A DNA stretch of 16,309 nucleotides from JBFMEX01 sp040752215 (lineage in GTDB: Bacteria; Pseudomonadota; Alphaproteobacteria; Rhizobiales; Hyphomicrobiaceae): assembly GCA_040752215.1 (NCBI GenBank), contig JBFMEX010000097.1, positions 1 through 16,309 of the forward strand, written 5' to 3'. A program made the translations under genes and the position numbers. The notes beneath the pieces are model-generated. The model was not told the DNA's origin. It ran no database searches and saw only the letters and a list, made by a program, of their open reading frames with translations. Shown one piece after another: positions 1 to 7,140 of this stretch (position 1 is the first letter of the stretch; the number at the start of each line of letters is the position of its first letter).

Positions 1-798
1 GAGGCATCGAGCCGTCTCTACACCGAGGGCGGCGCCCACGTGATGACCGCACTGCTGGTCCACGACATCGAGGCCCACCGGCCGATCTTCTCAAACATCA
101 CGTTCATCCTGACAGGCGAGCGCCTCGTCACCGTCCGCTACGCCGAGCCGCGCGGCTTCCCGCTGTTCCTCGCGAGCGTCGAGAAGGGCGACGCGCCGTG
201 CGGCCGCGGGGCCGTCATCATGGCTGGCCTCATCGAGGCGCTCATCCAGCGCAAGGCCGACCTGATCGAGCGTGTCCAGGACGAGGTCGAGCGACTCGCC
301 GGCACCATCTTCGACATCAAAGGTGGTGCACAGACCCGCCACAAGCGCCTCGACGTAATGCTGAGATCGATCGGCAAGCAGGGCGAGGTTGCCTCCCGTG
401 CCCAGGAGAGCGCGGCCTCGCTCGACCGCGTGCTGCTGTTCTTCCTGCAGGCGGCGCGCGACCGCAACGAGGACGCGCGACTGATCGAGCGCATCGAAAG
501 CGTCCATCGCGACATCCGCGCGCTCGCCGAGCACGTGCGGTTTCTCTCCGACCGCACCGAGTTCCTGCTCGAGGCCACCCTCGGCATGATCAACATCGAG
601 CAGAACCAGATCATCAAGCTGTTCTCGGTGATGGCAGTGATGCTGATGCCGCCGACGCTGGTCGCCTCGATCTATGGCATGAACTTCCGCCACATGCCGG
701 AGCTCGAATGGCCGTGGGGCTATCCGCTGGCGCTGCTCGTCATGCTCGCCGCCGCGGTGGTCCCGTTCCTCTATTTCCGCCGCAAGGGCTGGCTGTAG
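1..798 (+). CDS. corA: CorA-family divalent metal ion channel, 5'-truncated by window edge
   Basis: This is the C-terminal 265 residues of a CorA-type Mg2+ (or Co2+/Ni2+/Zn2+) transporter of the inner membrane. The frame is open from base 1, and the residues before the GTG at 40 and ATG at 43 (EASSRLYTEGGAH) read as normal CorA sequence, so the true start lies upstream of the window. Family members are usually about 320 residues, so roughly 50 to 60 are missing. The middle is a long charged helical region typical of the cytoplasmic funnel. The C-terminus has two membrane helices, with the YGMNF signature (the GMN selectivity motif) at the end of the first and a short basic tail (RRKGWL) after the second. 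It converges on the lipase gene that ends 23 bases downstream. CorA and ZntB share this architecture, so the metal specificity is not settled. Confidence 0.93.
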   Translation, partial: EASSRLYTEGGAHVMTALLVHDIEAHRPIFSNITFILTGERLVTVRYAEPRGFPLFLASVEKGDAPCGRGAVIMAGLIEALIQRKADLIERVQDEVERLAGTIFDIKGGAQTRHKRLDVMLRSIGKQGEVASRAQESAASLDRVLLFFLQAARDRNEDARLIERIESVHRDIRALAEHVRFLSDRTEFLLEATLGMINIEQNQIIKLFSVMAVMLMPPTLVASIYGMNFRHMPELEWPWGYPLALLVMLAAAVVPFLYFRRKGWL

Positions 799-821
799 CC
801 AGACGCCGGCCGGGGTCGGAA

Positions 822-1799
822 CTATTCGCCGCGACGCGGCCCGAGCAGGCGGCGCCTGTGCGGCGGCTTCGGCAGGACGGGCTTGGCGGTCTCTGCCGCC
901 TCCACCGCGTCGAGCGTCTCCGCACCGAGCACGCGCGCGAGCTGCGCTTTCAGCCGCTCCTTGGCCGGCGCCGCGGCGGCAAGGATCTCGTCGAGGCGCA
1001 GGAAGTCGAGCACCTGGAAACGGCTGGTGCCGCCTTCGACATAGATATCGGGCTGCACCGATCTCAGCTTCTCGCGGATGATCGTGCGCTCGAAAATGAA
1101 CGGACTCGCGATCAGCGCCTCGACGCCGGTCGGATGGTCACGGCTCGCCGCCGGTGTCGGCGCTCCGGCGACGTCGATCGCGACCACGATGTCGACCTTT
1201 CCCATCAGCAGGTCGAAAGGCAGCGGATTGACGAGACCACCGTCGATCAGAGCGCGGCCCTCATGCATCACCGGCTGGAACACCAGCGGCAGCGCCATGC
1301 TAGCCGCAATCGCCGGGCGCAGCGCGCCGCTCGAGAAGACGACCGGCTCCTGGTTGTAGAAGTCGGTGGCGACGATCTGCAGCGGCACCGCGAGGCGCTC
1401 GAAGTCGTGTGCGACGCCGCCCGGCAGGACCAGATCGAGCAGCGCATGCGGGTCGAGCAGCGCGGAGCGCACCGAGAACAGGTTGAAGATCTGCGTCAGC
1501 CGCGGCGCCCGCGCGGCGAACAGATCGCGCACCAGCGAGAAGCGCCGCGTCAGCACGTCCTCGGTCTCGGCCCTGATCTCGCGCGCGGAGAGCCCCGAGG
1601 CGTAGGCGGCGCCGAAGATGGCGCCGATCGAGGTGCCCGCGATCGCCGCCGGCTTCAAGCCGAGCTCCTCGAAGGCCTCGATCACCAGAAGATGGGCGAG
1701 TCCACGCGCTCCGCCCCCGCCGAGCGCCAGCCCGATCGTCGGCCGGCGAGCCGGTGGACTTGCGCCACACACCGCCGGCTGCTCGCGTCTCGACGTCAT
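822..1799 (-). CDS. Patatin-like phospholipase (RssA/NTE type)
   Basis: This 325-residue protein should be a serine lipid acyl hydrolase with a Ser-Asp dyad. The oxyanion-hole motif GGGGARG is at residues 27-33, the nucleophile elbow GTSIG at 55-59 (Ser57), and the catalytic DGG at 186-188 (Asp186), followed by LVNPLPF as in RssA-like proteins. There is no signal peptide or clear membrane segment, so it is probably cytoplasmic or peripherally membrane-bound. The C-terminal 60 residues are rich in Ala, Lys and Arg and look like a tail outside the fold. The ATG at 1799 is preceded by an AGGGGAG ribosome site. The gene diverges from the regulator at 2015 and has a TATAAT-type promoter candidate of its own. 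The substrate is unknown; patatin-type phospholipase A or lysophospholipase activity is the family expectation. Confidence 0.92.
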   Translation of the reverse strand: MTSRREQPAVCGASPPARRPTIGLALGGGGARGLAHLLVIEAFEELGLKPAAIAGTSIGAIFGAAYASGLSAREIRAETEDVLTRRFSLVRDLFAARAPRLTQIFNLFSVRSALLDPHALLDLVLPGGVAHDFERLAVPLQIVATDFYNQEPVVFSSGALRPAIAASMALPLVFQPVMHEGRALIDGGLVNPLPFDLLMGKVDIVVAIDVAGAPTPAASRDHPTGVEALIASPFIFERTIIREKLRSVQPDIYVEGGTSRFQVLDFLRLDEILAAAAPAKERLKAQLARVLGAETLDAVEAAETAKPVLPKPPHRRRLLGPRRGE

Positions 1800-1859
1800 G
1801 TGCTCCCCTGCGATCGCCCGGCGCGGCGCCGATCCCGATCGTCCCGCACGCCCAACTCG

Positions 1860-1890
1860 ATTATATGCGGACGCCGCCCCGTTCTGTCGA
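1860..1890 (-). promoter_or_regulatory. Candidate sigma-70-type promoter of the 822-1799 lipase gene
   Basis: On the minus strand a perfect TATAAT (1865 down to 1860) lies about 60 bases upstream of the lipase ATG. A TCGACA hexamer (1890 down to 1885) sits 19 bases further upstream, one base off the TTGACA consensus but with a spacer longer than the ideal 17. An AT-rich hexamer is conspicuous in this GC-rich DNA. No experimental start is known. Confidence 0.45.
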
Positions 1891-2014
1891 GGCGGCCGCG
1901 AGCAGCCAGGATTGTCGTTTGCACCCCGACGGCAAGTGCCGGTAGTTTCATCGCCGGCCCGGCGACTCCGACCCGGGGCACCGCCAACCGGAACGCGGAT
2001 ACGGGCGACACCCT

Positions 2015-2794
2015 ATGCGAGACACGAACGGGCACCCCGAGCGCGACACCGCGATCGCCCTCATCCGCAAGGCGATGATCGAGAAGAAGCTGACCCAGGC
2101 CGAGCTCGCCGACGCCGCCGACTGTCACGAGAAGACGATCCAGAACCTGATGGGCGGCCGCGCGGTGCGCGACCAGACGCTGTTCGATGTGTGCATGGTG
2201 CTCGGACTGGATTTCGCCCGCATCCGCGACACTTGGGCTGGCGCATCGCCGGGCCAGGCCTCGCCGGTCGAGCTCCAGGGCGCCGGGGGGCTCATGGCGC
2301 CGGTCTACATGGGCGCCTACACCCGCGAGGCCGTCGACCAGTACATCGGCACTTATCTCACGCTGAGACCCTCGTTCTCGCAGCCGGGCACGATCGTCGC
2401 CTACCGCACCGACATCGGCTGGGATCCGAAGTGGCCGAGCCTGTTGTTCGAGGAGCGCAACCGCCCCGACGAGACCTACGCCCATCGCGGCCGGCTCTAC
2501 ATCCCAGCCTCGTCGATGTTCATCCACCTCGTCTCGCTGACCAAGGGTGCGATGCGCATGGTCGTCGTCTCGCAGCTCGACCGGCTCGGCGAGATGCGCG
2601 GCATCATCACCACCCTGCACAAGCACGGCGCGGTGCTGACGCCGGTCGCTGCGCCGATCGTCTACGCGCGGCGCGAGGGCTTCCGGCCGAACGCGCTCGG
2701 CGAGATCGCGGCAGGTCATCCCGATCATGGCGCCTACGCCGCCATGTTGCGAGCGACCATCGGCGAGGGCTATGCCCGTTTGTGCAGCCCCTGA
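2015..2794 (+). CDS. XRE-like helix-turn-helix regulator with unrecognised C-terminal domain
   Basis: This 259-residue protein has an N-terminal Cro/C1-type helix-turn-helix at about residues 12-66 (core LTQAELADAADCHEKTIQNL), where a DNA-recognition helix is expected. From about residue 90 to the end lies a second, mixed alpha/beta domain of about 165 residues that I do not recognise. It contains aromatic-rich stretches (MGAYTREAVDQYIGTYL, DIGWDPKWPSLLFEERN) that could form a ligand pocket. The likely role is a transcription regulator that senses a small molecule, but the ligand and targets are unknown. It diverges from the lipase at 822-1799 and could regulate it. The ATG at 2015 has no obvious ribosome site. 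It ends before a gap shared with the convergent lipase at 3119-4282. Confidence 0.8.
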   Translation: MRDTNGHPERDTAIALIRKAMIEKKLTQAELADAADCHEKTIQNLMGGRAVRDQTLFDVCMVLGLDFARIRDTWAGASPGQASPVELQGAGGLMAPVYMGAYTREAVDQYIGTYLTLRPSFSQPGTIVAYRTDIGWDPKWPSLLFEERNRPDETYAHRGRLYIPASSMFIHLVSLTKGAMRMVVVSQLDRLGEMRGIITTLHKHGAVLTPVAAPIVYARREGFRPNALGEIAAGHPDHGAYAAMLRATIGEGYARLCSP

Positions 2795-3118
2795 ACTTCT
2801 ATCCCGAGTAGCACCAACTGCATTTCGGTCAATTTCAAGCTGAATGATCTGCACGCGATTGCACGTTCCTCCCGCTCAGAGTCCGGCCGCGGCTGTGGCT
2901 CACAAGCCGCAGTGTTTCAGGAGTGGTGTGTCTCGCGTAGCCAGATGACGCCGCCCTCGGAGCGGTGCGCGAGGCCGGTTGGCCTGGGCCGAACCGCAGA
3001 CCTCCTTCAAACCGCCCATGTTCGGCGACCGCCCGGCACCAATGCCGTTCGGGCGCGCCGCCGTTGCCCGGGCCAGCCCGGTTCGCGCCACGGTTCTCCC
3101 TCCTGAGCGGCGCGCGGC
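2795..3118. other. 324-bp convergent intergenic region without a convincing gene
   Basis: The stretch lies between two gene ends. The first 80 bases are less GC-rich than the neighbours. Short open frames exist on both strands, but they are arginine- and proline-rich, lack a recognisable fold, and run into the neighbouring lipase, so I do not call them. One imperfect hairpin at about 2889-2910 is the only structure noted. Confidence 0.6.
2889..2910. terminator. Weak hairpin between convergent genes
   Basis: GCGGCTGTG pairs with CACAAGCCGC (one bulged base, 4-base loop) about 95 bases past the regulator stop. There is no clear U-tract on either strand, so it may only be a stabilising hairpin or a weak terminator for the convergent transcripts. 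Confidence 0.3.
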
Positions 3119-4282
3119 CTACGCCTTGCCGACGCCGACCGCTTCGGCGGTCTCGGCCGCCATCACCGGCCCGACACTCGCCAGCGGGCCACCCGCTGCG
3201 TCGGCACGCCCCTCGAGGAAGCGGGCCCTGAGGTCGACGCTCTCGCGCTTGCCGACATGGCGCCGGTTGCGGTCGAGCCACTTGTGGGTCTCCGTGCGTC
3301 CGGCTCCGTGCAGGTAGGTGAACAGACCCCAATCCGGCTTCATCTTGCTCTCGGGGCTGAGCAGGCTCGTGTAGCGCGCCGCGTCGACCAGATGGAAGCG
3401 ATGGCGGGCGAGCGGCGCGAGCCTTCCGCGGCGCGTGCCGAACAGCCCCCGGGTTGTTTCGCGCACCGTCTCGATGATCTCGATGTCACGCAGCAGCGGC
3501 GCGTTGAACGTCAGCCGGTTGGCATGGGCGGTGATCTCACGCACGCCGGTCGGCAGACCCTCCTTGGTCAGCGGATTGAGCTGCACGATCAGCGTGTCGC
3601 GCACCGGACTCTCGATCGCCAGCGTGACGAGATCCGGGTTGGCGGAGAAGCCGCCGTCCCAATACGCCATGCCGTCGATGCGGACCGCATGATGCAGCGT
3701 GGGCAGGCACGCCGAGGCGAGCACCGCATCGACGCCGAGCCCGGAGCGCCGGAACAGCCGCGCGCGCCCCGTCGACACCTCGGTTGCCGCAATCATCAAC
3801 TCCACCGGCGAGGAGCGGCGCACCAGATCGAAGTCGATTGTCTCCTCGATCAGGCGGCGCAAGGGATCGAATCCGAGCGGATTGAGCTCGTAGGGCGACC
3901 ACAGGCTCGCCACCTGCGCCATCGTGCTCGACCGCGTCAGCCCATAGAGGAACGGGTTCATGCGCAAGAGGTCCGGCACGCCCGCCTTGTAGACGCCGTA
4001 CCACAATTCGCGCAGCTTCTCGCGTGCGCGCTGCCGTCCTCCCTCGGCGAGGCCGGCGGCGAGCGCCACCGCGTTGACCGCGCCGGCGCTGGTCGCGCTC
4101 ACCCAGGCGATCTCCAGGCTCTCGTCCTCGAGCAGCCGGTCGAGCACGCCCCAGGTGAAGGCGCCGTGTGCGCCGCCGCCCTGAAGTGCGAGATTGATCC
4201 GTGACTTTCGCCTGAAGAGCCGCACGCCGCCCCGCTGCCTGCGCTCCGCCCTCTGCAGCCAGCCCCCCGGCCGTCGGAGCAC
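3119..4282 (-). CDS. Patatin-like phospholipase family protein (second paralogue)
   Basis: This 387-residue predicted lipid acyl hydrolase is only distantly related to the lipase at 822-1799. The oxyanion motif GGGAHG is at residues 35-40, the nucleophile elbow ATSAG at 63-67 (Ser65) and the catalytic DGG at 209-211 (YWDGGFSANPDL). The elbow begins with Ala where most patatins have Gly, though Ser and the following Gly are kept. There is no signal peptide. The C-terminal 120 residues, after the patatin core, form a helical extension seen in alphaproteobacterial members often annotated as patatin or PHB-depolymerase-like. Translation is shown from a GTG at 4282; a second in-frame GTG at 4225, closer to the conserved RINLALQGGG, is a credible alternative. 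The gene starts 42 bases after btuD on the same strand, so it may be read through from the B12 operon. Confidence 0.88.
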   Translation of the reverse strand: MLRRPGGWLQRAERRQRGGVRLFRRKSRINLALQGGGAHGAFTWGVLDRLLEDESLEIAWVSATSAGAVNAVALAAGLAEGGRQRAREKLRELWYGVYKAGVPDLLRMNPFLYGLTRSSTMAQVASLWSPYELNPLGFDPLRRLIEETIDFDLVRRSSPVELMIAATEVSTGRARLFRRSGLGVDAVLASACLPTLHHAVRIDGMAYWDGGFSANPDLVTLAIESPVRDTLIVQLNPLTKEGLPTGVREITAHANRLTFNAPLLRDIEIIETVRETTRGLFGTRRGRLAPLARHRFHLVDAARYTSLLSPESKMKPDWGLFTYLHGAGRTETHKWLDRNRRHVGKRESVDLRARFLEGRADAAGGPLASVGPVMAAETAEAVGVGKA

Positions 4283-4324
4283 ATTCCTAGTTCGAGCCGA
4301 CCATGCATAGCGCGAAAGGCCAGA

Positions 4325-5098
4325 TCATGTCAGCGGCGCGAGCGGCACGACGATGGAAACCCCGTCGATGGTCGTAGTCGTGGCGCGGATAGCGAACGCC
4401 TCGGCCAGCCGCGCCTCGCTCAGCGCCGCCGCAGGGCTGTCGAGCGCCAGTGTGCGCCCGGCCTTCAACAGCAGGATCCGGCTCGCATAGCGCGCGGCGA
4501 GCGAAAGATCGTGGGTTGCGACCGCCACCGAGCGACCTGCCGAGGCCAGCTGCGCAAGGTGGGCGAACAGACCGAGCGCATGCGCCGGGTCGAGCCCGGC
4601 GGTCGGCTCGTCGGCAACCAGGTGGTCGGTCCCCTGCGCCAGCGCGCGCGCCACCAGCACTCGGCCGAGTTCGCCGCCCGAAAGCGCACCGACCGGCCGC
4701 TCCGCGAGCGCTGCGACATCCATCGCTGCGAGCGCCGCCGTCACCGCTGCCTGATCTTCCGCCGAGACCCCCGCGAATCGCCCGCGATGCGGCAGCCGGC
4801 CGAGCGCCACCACTGCGGCGACGCTGAGCGGCCACGCCACGTGACGGGCCTGCGGCAGATAGGCGATGCGCCGCGCCCGCTCGCGCGCATTCCAGGTCTC
4901 GAGGCGGCGACCGTCGAGCGTGACCGAGCCGCCCGCGAGCGCCACCTGCCCGGCCAGTGCCTTGAGCAGCGTCGACTTGCCGGCCCCGTTGGCGCCGAGG
5001 ATCGCGACCAGCTCGCCTGGCCGCAGCGTGAGGTCGACGCCGTCGAGAACCCGGCGCCCGCCGAGCTCGACCCGCACCGCTTCCGCCGCCAGCGTCAT
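4325..5098 (-). CDS. btuD: Cobalamin ABC transporter ATP-binding protein
   Basis: This 257-residue cytoplasmic ATPase energises B12 import through the BtuC permease. The Walker A motif GANGAGKST is at residues 35-43, the Q-loop Gln at 83 (LPQAR), the ABC signature LSGGE at 139-143, Walker B with DEP at 163-165, the D-loop AGLD at 167-170 and the H-loop His at 196 (ATHDLS). Two positions are slightly unusual: the signature is followed by LGR rather than the common RQR, and Walker B reads LVADEP. The short spacing and the closing region match the FecE/BtuD/HmuV subfamily. The ATG at 5098 overlaps the btuC stop as ATGA, which indicates translational coupling. Assignment to B12 rather than iron-siderophore uptake rests on the riboswitch at the head of the operon. 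Confidence 0.92.
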   Translation of the reverse strand: MTLAAEAVRVELGGRRVLDGVDLTLRPGELVAILGANGAGKSTLLKALAGQVALAGGSVTLDGRRLETWNARERARRIAYLPQARHVAWPLSVAAVVALGRLPHRGRFAGVSAEDQAAVTAALAAMDVAALAERPVGALSGGELGRVLVARALAQGTDHLVADEPTAGLDPAHALGLFAHLAQLASAGRSVAVATHDLSLAARYASRILLLKAGRTLALDSPAAALSEARLAEAFAIRATTTTIDGVSIVVPLAPLT

Positions 5099-6072
5099 GG
5101 TCCGAGCTCCCGCCTTGTCGCCAGCACCAGCCACAGGAAGAACGGCGCACCGAGCATCGCCGTCAGCACGCCGAGTTTGATGTCGCCGGCGGGCGAGACG
5201 AGACGCAGTGCCACGTCGGCGGCCAGCACCAGCGCCGCGCCCGCGAGCGCGCTCGCCGGCAGCACGCGGCTCGGCTGCTGTCCGACCAGCGGTCGCACCA
5301 GATGCGGCACGACCAGGCCGACGAACGCGATCGTCCCGGCGATCGCCGTCGCCGCACCGATGGCGAGCGCGGTGCCGGCGACGACCAGCATGCGCACGCG
5401 GTCGAGCGAGAAGCCGAGATTGGCCGCCACCTCCTCGCCGAGCGCCAGCGCATCGAGCGCCGGACCGGTGGCAAGGAGCAACGCGCCACCGACGACGATC
5501 AGCGGCAGCGCGAGCCACAGGTGCACGAGGCTGCGGTCGGCGAGCGAGCCCATCAGCCAGAACACGATCTCCACCGAGGCGAACGGATTGGGCGTCAGAT
5601 TGAGCGCCAGCGAGGTGAGCGCGGAAGCCACGCTCGAGATCGCGACACCGGCGAGAATCAGCGTGACGGGGCCACTCTCGCGCCCAGCGAGCAGCAGGAT
5701 CGCGATCGTCGCCAGCGCCGCGCCGGCAAGTCCGCCGAGCGGCAGCGCAAGCGCGAACGCCGCTGCCGCGCCGGAATGGATCGCCACCACGGCACCGAGC
5801 GCCGCCCCGGAGGAGACGCCGAGCAGGCCAGGCTCGGCCAGCGGATTGCCGAGATAGCCCTGCAGCGCCGCGCCTGAAAGCGCCAGCGCGGCGCCGATCA
5901 GCGCCGCCAGCAAGGCCCGCGGCAGGCGGATCTCGACCAGAACCAAGCGCTGCGCGCGCCCCTCTGCCGGCAGCCCGAAGCCGTCTGGCCCGGTCAGCAG
6001 CGAGACGATCAGCATCATCAGCGTGAGCCCGGCGAGCGCAGCCAGGAGACGCGCGTAGCCGCCCTCGCTCAT
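5095..6072 (-). CDS. btuC: Cobalamin ABC transporter permease (FecCD family)
   Basis: This 325-residue polytopic inner-membrane protein forms, as a dimer, the B12 translocation path. Hydrophobic segments run the full length, about 9 to 10 helices as in BtuC. Family hallmarks are the PRALLAALIGAALALSG / GNPLAEPGLLGVSSGA block at residues 51-92 and IAFVGLVVPHLVR at 248-260, the cytoplasmic coupling loop that contacts the ATPase. The start at 6072 overlaps the btuF stop as ATGA, and the stop at 5095 overlaps the btuD start in the same way. The frame continues upstream of 6072, but that extension is Arg-rich and lies inside btuF, so MSEGGYARLL is the better start. FhuB/FecC-type siderophore permeases have the same fold; the riboswitch favours cobalamin. 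Confidence 0.93.
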   Translation of the reverse strand: MSEGGYARLLAALAGLTLMMLIVSLLTGPDGFGLPAEGRAQRLVLVEIRLPRALLAALIGAALALSGAALQGYLGNPLAEPGLLGVSSGAALGAVVAIHSGAAAAFALALPLGGLAGAALATIAILLLAGRESGPVTLILAGVAISSVASALTSLALNLTPNPFASVEIVFWLMGSLADRSLVHLWLALPLIVVGGALLLATGPALDALALGEEVAANLGFSLDRVRMLVVAGTALAIGAATAIAGTIAFVGLVVPHLVRPLVGQQPSRVLPASALAGAALVLAADVALRLVSPAGDIKLGVLTAMLGAPFFLWLVLATRRELGP

Positions 6073-7019
6073 CGACCCGCCTCGCCGACGGTGATCGCAC
6101 CGCGCGAAGCGCTGAGCCGCTCGACTGCCTCGGCGATGCGCGGCGTGCCGCACAGCCACAGCGGCATCTCGAGCGCCACATGCGCGCGCCGCCTCAGCAG
6201 ATCGCCGAGCGCCGGATGACGCAGATTGTCCGCGGAGACGGTGTGGAAGGCCTCCGGCGAGTTGGCGAGCACCACGAGATCGGGCGGCCGGGTGACGAGG
6301 CTCTCGAGCGGCAGCCGACCACCAGGACCGAGCGTCAGGCTGCGCGCGAGATTATGGTAGCCGGCCGCCTCGAGCGCCAGATCGAGCAGCGAGCCCGCGC
6401 CCGCGGTCAGGCTGTTGATCTGGTAGGCGAGCGCCGTCGGCCGCGCCGTCCCGCTCGGTCGTGCTGCGGCGAGACGGGCATCGAAGTCGGCGATCAGCTG
6501 CTCTCCGCGCGCCGTCTCGCCGACCTTCTCGGCGACGCCGCGGATCGCAGCGCGGATGCCGGCAAAGTCGCTCGCCATCGGCACCACCAGCACGTCGAGT
6601 CCGAGCCGGCGCAGCATGGCGACCGTCGCCGGCGTCGAATGCTCGCCGGCGATGACGAGATCGGGCTCGAGCGCCAGCACCTCCTCCGCCGCACCGCGAA
6701 CCAGCCGTAGTCCGCCGATCCGGTCGGAAATCGAGGACAGGGCCGGATCGGCGGCGAGGTGACTGAGTGCACCGATGCGCTGCGGCGCCACCAGATCGAC
6801 GAGCAGTTGGTCGGTGCAGAGATTGAGCGAGACGATGCGCTTGGGAGGCTCGGCCGCGAGCGGGGCCAGCGAGCACACGAGCGCGAGGCACGCACCGGCC
6901 AAGCGCCGCGTCGATCGCGCCAGTCGCCGATGGACTCCCTTTGTCCATCGCCCTGCCCTTGCGATGAGGAGTGCGTGGGGGCGAGGGGCGGCAACAGACG
7001 CTGCGGCAGGCGGTCTCAC
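6069..7019 (-). CDS. btuF: Cobalamin-binding periplasmic protein, start uncertain
   Basis: This is a class III periplasmic binding protein that should hand B12 to BtuC. The mature part begins near AEPPKRIVSLNLCTDQLL, the typical alphaproteobacterial BtuF opening, and continues with the two-lobed fold (EEVLALEPDLVIAGEHS; LPLESLVTRPPDLVVLANS). A Sec signal peptide is visible just before (RRLAGACLALVCSLAPLAA). No in-frame ATG exists. In-frame options are GTG 7019 (used here, 316 residues, leaving an unusually long n-region of about 40 residues), TTG 6902 (loses the basic n-region) or a rare CTG 6923 (gives an ideal signal peptide). Codon use between 7019 and about 6930 looks non-coding, and 7019 touches the palindromic repeat. 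The frame stays open to 7130, but that part translates the repeat. The stop overlaps btuC by 4 bases. Confidence 0.85.
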   Translation of the reverse strand: MRPPAAASVAAPRPHALLIARAGRWTKGVHRRLARSTRRLAGACLALVCSLAPLAAEPPKRIVSLNLCTDQLLVDLVAPQRIGALSHLAADPALSSISDRIGGLRLVRGAAEEVLALEPDLVIAGEHSTPATVAMLRRLGLDVLVVPMASDFAGIRAAIRGVAEKVGETARGEQLIADFDARLAAARPSGTARPTALAYQINSLTAGAGSLLDLALEAAGYHNLARSLTLGPGGRLPLESLVTRPPDLVVLANSPEAFHTVSADNLRHPALGDLLRRRAHVALEMPLWLCGTPRIAEAVERLSASRGAITVGEAGR

Positions 7020-7080
7020 CTCACCCCGACCCCCGGACCAAGTCCGGGGCAGGCTCTCTCCCCGCAAGCGGGGAGAGGCC
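7017..7080. repeat. Rhizobial-type palindromic intergenic repeat (two adjacent hairpins)
   Basis: Two perfect inverted repeats are adjacent: CCCCGGAC / GTCCGGGG (7031-7038 and 7042-7049, 3-base loop) and CTCTCCCCGC / GCGGGGAGAG (7056-7065 and 7068-7077, 2 bases between the arms). They are preceded by CCTCACCCCGACC. This layout matches short dispersed palindromic elements common in Hyphomicrobiales genomes (recalled, not searched). It lies between btuB and btuF, so both hairpins would form in the operon mRNA and could slow 3' decay of btuB or reduce readthrough. Confidence 0.75.
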
Positions 7081-7140
7081 GCAGGTTGTGCAGATCCATG
7101 CACCGAGGGCCATAACCAGGGCCGTGCCAACTCCTTGCTC

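Noticed and set aside
198..2078. A 626-residue plus-strand open frame
   Set aside because: It overlaps CorA in another frame and the lipase on the other strand; composition is Arg/Ala/Pro-rich and no domain is seen.
2835..3332. A 165-residue minus-strand open frame in the intergenic gap
   Set aside because: It overlaps the second lipase out of frame and shows no domain or ribosome site; residues are mainly Arg, Gly, Pro and Ala.
822..4282. Patatin genes as phospholipase effectors of an anti-phage (CBASS-like) system
   Set aside because: No nucleotide cyclase, ubiquitin-like or other defence gene is adjacent, and both lipases look like ordinary chromosomal families.
7020..7130. N-terminal extension of btuF from TTG 7130
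   Set aside because: It translates the palindromic repeat and places more than 70 residues before the signal peptide.
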